Source: Palaemon carinicauda
Lineage: Eukaryota; Arthropoda; Malacostraca; Decapoda; Palaemonidae
Length of the DNA: 64,000 bases
Direction: 5' to 3'
Assembly: GCF_036898095.1 (NCBI RefSeq)
Contig: NC_090728.1
Coordinates: 94,420,281-94,484,280, forward strand
Below the pieces are notes generated by a model that ran no database searches, was not told the origin of the DNA, and saw only the letters and a program-made list of their open reading frames with translations. Below, one piece after another: positions 55,885 through 64,000 of the stretch (its first letter is position 1; each line of letters starts with the position of its first letter). Position numbers and translations under genes: made by a program.

Positions 55885-56686
55885 ACTATAAAAAGTTACA
55901 CTAGAGAAAGGTGTTATGCAAGAGCTGTTTTTGTGTAAAGTATCAAGCTACAACTCAGTACTACACTAACACATTGGTTCTTACTGTATTGGTCTTGACT
56001 ACATTTTCCTGCTAGAATCTATTTATACTATAATATATGTTCTAGAGAAGCATAGACAATGCTATGCTATTGCAGGTTCTTTATAAAGCCTCACACTAGC
56101 ATTACAATACTAGTAATCAAAGACGTCGAAATGACAATTGTTAGTCTTCTACCGAGAAAAATATCCACAGCCTCCTCCATAGAAGAACTGCAGACTCTGA
56201 CACTTATTTTGAGCACAGAATGAGTGAGACTAATACTAGTTGCTGAAGCCATAATTGAGGGCCACCACCATATGTTACTGAGCACAAACTACATGGTATA
56301 AGAAAGTCAATTCTCTAAGAGAGAAGTGTGCCGTCCTCTACAGGTAAGAGCTGTAGATACTGCAATACTAAAGATGTAGCTGCAGTGAGCAGAGAGGATA
56401 TTTCCCATATGACACTGGTAGAACCTGCAGTTGAAACTGTCGATATATCCCGGTTTAATACCACATAATAAATGCTGGGGCAGCTGGCAGCTACTGAGTC
56501 AGGTTAGGAGGATTTTTTTTCCTTTTTTGCTATGGTTGAATCTTTTGACCCTTATGAATGAATAGCACATAAATTTTGTTATGGCTGAGTCTTTTAACAC
56601 CTTTGAATATACAGCACATAAATTTTCAGTAAGTCATTAAAATAATGACCAATTATTATGCACATACAAAAATTTCATAAAAATAC
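55885..56686. other. Intronic, no feature
   Basis: Intron next to the donor of the catalytic USP exon. No coding frame with support. Confidence 0.4.
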
Positions 56687-56934
56687 CTGCATCAATTCAA
56701 CAGTCCTTTGACGGCGTGATGTCATTTCTGAGCTAGATTTTTTGTAAAATAAAACATAAGCTTCACATTTAGCAACAGTTTCTGGTGATACTTCTGTCAC
56801 GTACTGATCATCAAATTCATACCATCGACCATTACTCCAGTTTTGGCAGTATGCTGTGTAATGACCTCCTCCAGCAGTGCCATGATGGCATATTACAGCA
56901 TACAAATCATAGATATTGACTTCAGATGAACAAT
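56687..56934 (-). CDS. Usp20-33: USP20/33-like deubiquitinase, exon with the catalytic His box
   Basis: The 248-bp exon lies between acceptor (CTTTTTCAG, then ATTGTTC at 56934) and donor (GATGCAG, then GTATTTT at 56686). Two bases of a split codon are followed by 82 codons. It reads [20 protein letters not shown], then [12 protein letters not shown], and [11 protein letters not shown]. This is the C-terminal end of a peptidase C19 domain, with the catalytic His in GGGHYTAY and the third catalytic site in FDDQ. The Cys box must be in exons beyond the window. The exon end joins in frame to the DUSP exon at 26606. Confidence 0.93.
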
Positions 56935-57282
56935 CTGAAAAAGCGGCAAACTATAATCAACTTATACAAGGGAAAAGTTTATCTAAAATATTGTACAAAT
57001 TTTAGCCCTAAGCTTAAAAATAAGAATACAGCAAAAACACAGAAATGCTACTTCAACTTCACAGAAATCATCTACAATACTTTGAAATAATAAAAAGTCA
57101 TTAAAAATACTAAAGATAATTGAACAGTAAGTAAATACTGACTGGCAAAATAAATTGGATATATCACTGTAATCCATAAGAAACTTATAAGAGGCAAAAT
57201 GTTAAGGAAACTCATCAATGCAATATTCAGGTTTATTGCTGCATATAAAAAAATATGCCAATAAAAATATCACATTCTAAAA
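56935..57282. other. Intronic, no feature
   Basis: Sequence between the USP acceptor and the 3' end of DIRS-8. Nothing recognised. Confidence 0.4.
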
Positions 57283-57540
57283 GTAATTTGTACTTTTCCT
57301 AGCTGTGCAAGCTTAAGTTCTTTAGTAGGGTAAGATTCTAGTGAAAGCTGGAAACAGCCAATAAAGAATTATCAAGGTACTGGCAACTGCCACCCAGTAT
57401 CCACTGGTGGTACATGTCTGACAGCACTCAGACCCTCAATCTGATTCTGTCTAAAACTTGCAGAGTGAATGCGGCAGGAAGTGAAAGATAAAGAACTTGC
57501 GTTTGTATAGCTAGGAAAAATATAAATCACTTTTAAAATT
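57283..57540. repeat. 3' inverted unit of DIRS-8
   Basis: The left end (TAATTTGTACTTTTCCTAGC at about 57285) is inverted against the right end (GCTAGGAAAAATATAAATCA at about 57510), enclosing about 190 bp. The terminal repeat TTTGTTCCTACAAAAATAAA follows. Confidence 0.65.
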
Positions 57541-58149
57541 TGTAATTTGTTCCTACAAAAATAAAAGCCTTTGATCTTTAGGAGGGGAGTCATCCTTAGG
57601 AGGAAGTACTGTTCACCCAACTGGCTGGCTAGCAACCCATTACCTGTATTACAATTCTCAGTCTGGTTAGAAGACAGAGCAAAGGATACTTGCATCCTGT
57701 GATCCAGGATTGAATGACCTACTGTATCAATGCCCATGAGTTTTTTAAACCTGAACCTATCTCCAGTGGGAACAATGCTCTTGTTAAGGACTAAATTAAG
57801 TATTTGGTTTGGCCTATCACCCTCACAAGTTATGTGGGGATTATACGCTTACAATTTTAGCAAAATAATTACCTGTCACTAGTGTGCTCACCTGCATCGG
57901 TGTCTGTTCCAGCTGCACAACGTTTCACCAATTTAACAATAAACGACAATACGCGGTGTGAAATGTTGAATGCTTTCGAATGAGCATTACAAAATGACTG
58001 TGGAGATTCTGTAGAGAGTAGGGTTCCCCTACTGTATAGAACCTGAGAAACACCCCTTATAGTAAGTAAAGTAATCTCAAGAAAGGGAAGGAAAGAAGGC
58101 CAGACATTCTTACTCTTAAACCTTAGAATTATGATGTAAATGCTATCTT

Positions 58150-58990
58150 AGATGTGATGTTTCTGTGTCTAGAAAGAAGTGAGGCTTGCTACACCAATTG
58201 CTGGGCAGATACCATGGGCCCTATGGAGAATGTATCCAGGAACCTGTGGGGGCAATACCGTGTACGTGGTCTGTCTCTTCCATACACCCGCCTTCAACAC
58301 TTGGGCAACTGAATCGTTATTTCTGAAGGATAAAGTGGTACCAACTCCCTTGACTTCATGGGCCTGAGGAGGAACTGAGGTCGATGGTTCGTTCCTTTTC
58401 TCCCTGTAGGCTCTACTGATGACATCATGAAGCCAGAAGATGGTATTTCTGGATATTTTCTTCTTTGTCCTCCCTGTGCTAACAAAGAGATTCTGTAAGT
58501 TTAGTCTATATGATCTAGTTTATTTCATGTAAAACCTCATTGCCTTTACAAGACACTGAAGCAAGTCGTCAGGATGTGATCTAAGGGCCCTCGTCACATC
58601 CCAGCCAGGACTTTTGATTTCCCGAGGGGAATAAGATTATTCAAAACTCCAAATCAAAGCTAATATTTCTCAAGAAAAAGGTCTACTCTTCTTAGTCTGA
58701 AAACTTGGCTCAAGGCTGAACAATAGTCTTTAACAGCCGAAACTGAGAGTTTCTCATCCAGTAGGTACATGAGATACTTAGCAACTAGTGCAACAGACTT
58801 CAAGTTGAGAAGTGTTCCTCCTACGGCACCAATCACAGAAGTGTTCACTGCTTGGTAGACTGCTGTTGAAGACTCAAAGATATTGATTGACTGAGTGATT
58901 TAAAATTTTCTGGCATTTCAAAAGTATCCAGCGAGTTGCTAAGCAGTTGGTTGTAAAAAGTCATTCTCTCTGAAGAGATGCAAGATAACC
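58150..58990 (-). pseudogene. Tyrosine recombinase of DIRS-8
   Basis: Core-binding part: VAKYLMYLLDEKLSVSAVKD (58780) and LSQVFRLRRVDLF. Catalytic end: AHEVKGVGTTLSFRNNDSVA near 58360, then VWKRQTTYT. The HxxR site is HEVK, as in DIRS-2. The Tyr box downstream is degenerate. Several shifts. Confidence 0.7.
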
Positions 58991-59049
58991 TCCAGCAGTG
59001 AAGGTACTGCAAGGGTACCTCTTCACGTGCATCTGACACAGGAGGTCAT

Positions 59050-61005
59050 CACAGTTGGGAGCTCTCTTGGAACTTCTTGACTTAGAAGGTCTGGGTGCAA
59101 TGCTGCGTGTGGTAATTTCAGTGCTACTAGATTCATTTGGAGATTGGGAGTGACCATGGCTCTGCTGATCACTTTCCTTATCAGACAAATTGATGGGAAG
59201 GCATAGATGTTAAGGCCTTCCCACATGTTGAAAAGCGTCCTCTACAGCTGTTGTTTAGTCTGGCACTCGTGAACAATAAACTATTAGTTTGTTGTTTAGG
59301 TTAGTGGAAAACACGACTATTATTGGGGAACCCCACAAAATCAGAAGTTACATTGCTACTAGAGGATTCAAAGACCACTCTGATTGTAACAACTCAGGAC
59401 TGTTTGCGGTCACGTTTCATTTTCCTTGAATGAAATGTGTTGACAGGGTCACTGCGTTATCATTTGACCATGAGTGCATGCTCACCGCCAAGAAACTGAC
59501 TTCTCCTACTTGCTGACCGCAGTCACTACTGCAGTGGTGTTGCTCATCAACACCACTGAGTGACTTTTTACTATGTCTGAAATGGATCAGAACTAAGTAT
59601 GCCGCTTCCAGTTCCAAGATGTTTATATGAGACCTCTTTTCTACTTCCTCTGTCCATGCACCTGATGTGGAGTGAGCTAGAATGTGGGCTCTCCACGCTT
59701 CTCTAGAAACATCTGAGAAAAGGATAAGTTCTAGGGAAGAACCTGTAGGGGGTGAGAACTCCAACAAGTTCTCCTGCAGCCACCAGGATAGGTCCTCTAG
59801 GGCTTCCTGTGTCACCTTGACCAGTACATTCAAAGGTTAACAATGTCTGGTTTCAGTTTCATCAGAATAGATGCTCACCAGAATGTCAGCCAGGTAAGCC
59901 CAAACAACCACTGTGGTGCCCAACCACAGCAGTGGTCCCCCCAGTAAATGCAGGCAAGCCCAAACTCCCACTGTGGTGCCCAACCACAGGAGTGGTCCCC
60001 CAGTGAACATCTTAAATTCACGGTCCCGGACGGGGATTGATCTGTGGCCATATGAATGCTAGGCGAACATGTTACCACAGCACTAGCCAGGAGGCTGGAG
60101 GGTAGAACCTTTGTCTCCAACTAGACTTCAGAGTCTACTGCAAGAAATGAAGGTGTATCCTCCCGTGTGGAACCAAACGTTCTAGGGAAGACAAGATGCC
60201 TAAGCAGTCCCTGCCAGTTCTTTTCTTTGAGGGATTCCTGTGCAAAGAAGGGAGTTGCAACCGTCTTCAACCTTTGTGACCTGTCCTGTGATGGGAACAC
60301 TTTTCCTTGGACCATGTCTATACACATCCCTAAGAAGAAAAATATCTGACATACGGTGAGATCAGACTTTGAAATTTCTTCGGATCCCCTGATCCTTACA
60401 ACATAAAGAAAAAGTTCCCAGTGGAGTAGAACCTGGGACTCTGTCTCCACCAACAACAGCCAACCATCGAGGTATTGGAAAAGTCTTATTCCCATTACGT
60501 GAGCCAGGTTAAAACCCATTTGAACATTCGTGAACACTTGAGGTACTATGGAAAGGCGGAAACAGAGAACCCAAAACTGAAACTTACTTGTTCTCAGAAC
60601 AATCCAAAGGTGCTTCATTGAGTTCTGGTGAACTGGAATTTGGAAGTATTCGTCATTTATGCCTAAGGACAGTAAAAAATTGTTCCATCTTATTGCATGG
60701 AGGACCGTGGTGGGGGTCTCCATCTTGAACTTTGTAGAACATCGTTCAGATGGGACAGGTTGTCGATTGATCTCCAACCTCATGACAGTTTCTGTCCCCA
60801 GAACAGATTGCTGTAGAATCCAGGAGACAAATCCTAGACCTCCACTACTACTTTCTTGTCTAATATCTGTTTGACTTTCCTCTGAAAGAGTAGGTCTTTG
60901 ATGGATCCTCTCGAATATAATGAATGGCTCATGGGTACTGAAGTGAGAGGAGGGAGAGTCGGTGAACAAAACGCGAAGAACCTCCCCTGTCCAAGGTTCT
61001 GCCAA
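59050..61005 (-). pseudogene. RT-RNase H-MT remnant of DIRS-8
   Basis: RT (61005-60121): NDEYFQIPVHQNS, LCFRLSIVPQVF, RLFQYLDGWLLLVETE (YLDD changed to YLDG), and VFPSQDRSQRLKTV. After the SINE, RNase H (59833-59417): LILFSDVSREAWRAHI and SHINILELEAAYLVL. MT-like tail: WEGLNIYAFPSICLIRKVIS near 59226. The catalytic change alone would disable the RT. Confidence 0.75.
59873..60110 (-). mobile_element. tRNA-derived SINE in DIRS-8
   Basis: Read on the minus strand it starts GCCTCCTGGCTAGTGCTGTG (box A type) and has GATCAATCCCCGTCC (box B type) about 35 bp on. That is a tRNA-like head. It is followed by two tandem copies of about 68 bp (each with GACCACT.CTGTGGTTGGGCA, then CCACAGTGG). It splits the RT and RNase H parts of DIRS-8. 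Confidence 0.6.
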
Positions 61006-61291
61006 GTGGAATTTCCACCTCGTCTACCAACTTAACAGGCATCCCCCCACAGGTGTTGATATGAGTTGGAATACCACCCCTAACAAGATCCTCTCTTACC
61101 TCGAAAGGACTAGTTATGGTCAGCCAATCTCTTAAATGTTGTATTTACAGTATTGGTCTGCCTCTTTCTCTTAGGCAGCTGCCTTTGGGGAGAGTTCTTA
61201 TGTTCAGCAGGCAGGTTATTTGAAAGTGGCGACTGTCTTAAAGAAGGAGGCTTGACTCATTTTTCCCCACTTTGCTACTAATGCATCAACT

Positions 61292-62090
61292 TTGTCCGGG
61301 GAAAAGAGAGAGGCACTCTGTGTCAGTGGGGCATTTCACAAAGACAGTGTATCTTTGAAGGTTATATGTCTGACAAACTTTGACCACTGTGTCATTCCAG
61401 TTTGGTACCCAATTGCTTCACTGGTATGCAGACTGGTGTCCCAAAAGCTCCACCGCCTTTACGCCTGGAAAGGTGAAGTCTTCATGTTGCTTATGTATCT
61501 TAGAATCCTCAAAATTCTGATATACTGCAAAATATGTGAGGTAGCCTATAAATCTAACATTGCCGCTGCCTCCAAGGCTGGGAAAACGGATGATTGTTGT
61601 GCTAGCTTTTTTAAGGTACACTTTAAAGGTCTCACCTTAGCAGGACCTGGTGAGTCAGCAACATGGAAAGTCTCGACAGGCTCTGTGGAGGCAAGTCTTG
61701 CCCTCTTCAGTGAAGATATCTGAATATGGGAGTTTACAATGTTTCTTGCAGATGACATTTGTTTATTTTTCTTCTTTGAAATGATGTCCTTCTTTTCCCC
61801 GATTTTCTTGACTTGGGAAAGGAGTGAAGTAAGGAAGGGGGAAACAATGTTCTGTGTAAGGGGGTTCAATCATCTGGAGACTCAGGGTCCGGACATGGTT
61901 GTGATGTCTCTTCTGTTGATTTTTACCACTTCGATAAACAATTACTATAGGATAGAGACTATATTCACCCCTAAACTTTGGAAACCCCAGTTTAGGGTCT
62001 ATAAGGTGTTCATCTCCTTTCTTGGCATTCAGAGGAACAACACACAACTCTCCTGGGCACTCATGATCCTTAGGGCATGACACTCCTCTT
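61292..62090 (-). pseudogene. Gag-like region of DIRS-8
   Basis: Minus-strand frames: PKDHECPGELCVVPLNAKKG at the 5' side (62083), then LKRARLASTEPVETFHVADS (61715) and LEAAAMLDL. They follow one another in shifted frames. The assignment rests mainly on position upstream of the RT. Confidence 0.4.
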
Positions 62091-62350
62091 TTATTGTTGA
62101 TAGAAACAACAAGAAACTCTGATGAGCTAAGTTAGAGTGCTCTCTCTTATTATCAGTTAACCCTCCATATTTGTAGAGGTTAGGTAAGACAGACACGAGT
62201 GATGATTGAGAATCTGCAAATGATTGCCGCCCTATGGTGGGTCAACTAATGACCCACCAACTCCAAGACCATTATCTACTTGCAGTCGTCTAAGACACTA
62301 GGTAACCCATTGTAGTGCACTACATTGTTTTCACATGGTTTCTATCATGG

Positions 62351-62711
62351 TATTGTAGTTCATTCTACTTTTCGGAGGTAATTGTACATTATTAACACAG
62401 CTTCAGTACAAGTAAGACGAGTCATATAATGAAAGTCATCACCCCACCACGCTATGAATAAATAGCAACAAAACACTTTTTCTTACCTAATAACACAATC
62501 TGATACTGTAGAGTGAAAAGTCACTACTGTAATAGCTGTTAAATGTACCAAAAATTGAGAAGAATATACAAAAATGCTTTAAGGAAACAATTATCTCTTC
62601 AAAAAATCCTGATTTCTGAGAATGTAATAATGTTTTATACTATAATTGGTCAGCTGATTATCAAATGCCGTGTTTAGTTTCGTAAACAGTTACAATACTG
62701 TAAATACACTA
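62351..62711. other. Gene-free stretch
   Basis: No coding or repeat signal recognised. Confidence 0.4.
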
Positions 62712-63207
62712 TTAAGGGATTTTGACAAAGGAAAAATCTATTTCTGGGTGAGGAACCTGTGTCACCCAGTGAAATGCTCCTTATAGCACCATTTCTAAGG
62801 CATAAATATTGCTAAATATACCAGAGAAAAAAGATGCATGGAATGCCAGGAATAAACCAGCTCGCTCACTCTAATGAGTGTCGGTATAGTAACTGGGGCG
62901 AGATAGAACCACGACCATAGGTCCCTCACCAGTTACACCTCTCCTTCTTCAACATACCCCGGAACTACGAGGTGCCGATCTACAGCCGACTGCTGCCTTC
63001 TACTACGACTATCCTCCCCTCACCCCTACCCCTCCCCACGCTCCCTCCCTCATTCCTCCTTAGCACCAGCGAATGTTCAGACGTGTTTTTCTTAGCTCTG
63101 TGTTGTTTTGTGTTTTTCGAGATGTCCAACGTTTTGGAGATCCCTGCTCTCAAATTGAGTATTATATTTGTCTGTTTGGGATTTTTAGGTAGCGACACTC
63201 GTTAATT
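62712..63207. repeat. Fragment related to the inverted-repeat family at 18.2 kb
   Basis: It starts GGAAAAATCTATTTCTGGGT (62731), like AAAATCTATTTTTGGGTGAG at 18246, and then diverges into a moderately GC-rich body. No matching right end was found, so it is called a fragment. The open frame 62972-63205 inside has no family likeness. Confidence 0.35.
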
Positions 63208-64000
63208 TTTAACCTTGTTGGTTTTTATCCAGCCGCTCTATTAGTAATTTTTTTAATAAACATATAAATATTCATTCTACCAAAAGTGGAAAAATAAGGT
63301 GATATTCTCTCTCTCTCTCTCATACAGTAAAAATTCTTATACAGTATAAGTAGTCGTCGACATTCAACCAATATAGGGACTGAGAAACGGGTTGTTACTT
63401 GATCTGGACGTATGACTAACTCAAAATGTTAAGTTTCCGTGGATTTATTATGCTGTGTCAGGATGCTGTGATGATCTTGGTCATATTTTATCAATATTTT
63501 CTTGTTGCATACCATTATTTCATTTCCCTGGTTCAAAAGATATAATATGCAGTATTAAGGCGTCTTTGTATTCTATTTTTCAATTTGGGAAGCGTTTTAA
63601 CAATCAACTATCACCGACTTTTTTGTTTTGTTTAGCTTTACTTGTGATAAGCTGATTTCAAGGTCCTGCTGCTGTATCAACAATATGTACACATACGAAT
63701 AACAAGAAGTGTTGTTTATATAATTTCTTATCTTGTTCAAAAATCTTCATAATGAATATTACATCAGCACCAATATCTTATAAGTTATCATAGGTTTCAT
63801 TGTGCAACCCCTAAATATTAGCCCATAAAATATAATTTTATATATCTCTGGTATCATGCAAGTTCCTTTTTTAAGAAATCAAATTACAATAAACTAACCT
63901 CCTTTACTCCATTTATGTATCCCATTTTCTTGTTCAATAGGTTAAAAAATAAAAGAGAATGATAAAAGTAACGTAATAATCATTGCATAAACCCATACAA
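63208..64000. other. Gene-free right edge
   Basis: A/T-rich, with a short CT repeat at 63306-63321. A stretch at 63651-63710 resembles 54716-54770. No gene. Confidence 0.4.

Larger units (their letters stand above)
26607..56686 (-). other. Usp20-33: Large (30-kb) intron of the USP20/33-like gene
   Basis: Donor at 56686-56685 (GATGCAG, then GTATTTT) and acceptor at 26608-26607 are in matching phase 0. The exons on either side join within a known conserved stretch between the catalytic and DUSP domains. No other USP exon was seen inside. The intron is filled by DIRS-7, a BEL/Pao element, a Tigger and at least six LINE copies. Confidence 0.8.
57283..62350 (-). mobile_element. DIRS-like copy DIRS-8 (lineage B), with nested SINE
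   Basis: Minus-strand order: gag-like region (62090-61292), RT-RNase H-MT (61005-59050), recombinase (58990-58150), 3' UTR, terminal repeat and 3' inverted unit (57283-57540). A SINE interrupts between RT and RNase H. It lies upstream of the visible USP exons in the same orientation. The right end is only approximate. Confidence 0.75.

Noticed and set aside
62972..63205. Open frame of 77 codons near the right edge
   Set aside because: Low complexity (Pro/Leu/Ser then hydrophobic), no family likeness, inside a repeat fragment.

Overview
This is a eukaryotic, repeat-saturated genomic window, most likely from a decapod crustacean. That is inferred from the density of DIRS-like, LINE and BEL elements, long (AT)n tracts, and a host gene split by a very large intron. 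I see no bacterial signal. The only host gene I can support is a ubiquitin-specific protease of the USP20/USP33 type on the minus strand. Three consecutive exons are visible: 56687-56934 (end of the catalytic domain with the His box), 26469-26606 and 25729-26349 (two DUSP domains). All three have canonical splice sites and compatible phases. About 30 kb of intron separates the first two; the upstream exons lie beyond the window.

Almost everything else is transposon. Eight DIRS-like tyrosine-recombinase retrotransposon copies are recognisable. I number them DIRS-1 (1-2982, minus, cut by the window edge), DIRS-2 (2990-6345, minus), DIRS-3 (6363-7512, minus), DIRS-4 (7728-10521, plus), DIRS-5 (11481-17681, minus, the only copy with both ends), DIRS-6 (about 19985-25300, minus), DIRS-7 (27975-35900, minus) and DIRS-8 (57283-62350, minus). 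They encode a gag-like protein, then reverse transcriptase, RNase H and a methyltransferase-like tail, then a tyrosine recombinase. Every copy carries stops or frameshifts. Three lineages can be told apart: A (DIRS-1, -5), B (DIRS-2, -3, -7, -8, probably -6) and C (DIRS-4).

The USP intron (26607-56686) holds DIRS-7 with a LINE nested in its 3' region, and a BEL/Pao LTR element (36190-43545, minus). A Tigger/pogo DNA transposon (43555-47395, TA duplication) sits 13 bp upstream of the BEL gag start, and a truncated LINE sits between BEL protease and RT. Further LINEs lie at 47535-49320, 50079-50265, 50495-52722 and 52745-54177. A 307-bp piggyBac-type MITE with TTAA duplication (19440-19746), another inverted-repeat element (18247-18737), a tRNA-derived SINE inside DIRS-8 and several microsatellites complete the list.

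The most informative observations follow. (1) The LINE in the BEL element has 88 bp of BEL integrase sequence at its 5' end, inside the target-site duplication and with microhomology at both joints. This is a local template-switch footprint. (2) Lineage B recombinases have Lys where the second catalytic Arg (HxxR) is expected, in all three readable copies. (3) Most DIRS 3' ends carry a 200-310 bp unit with inverted ends, tandemly doubled beside DIRS-5. (4) The two lineage A gag genes are broken by different point nonsense mutations four codons apart, so the intact reading was open in their ancestor.
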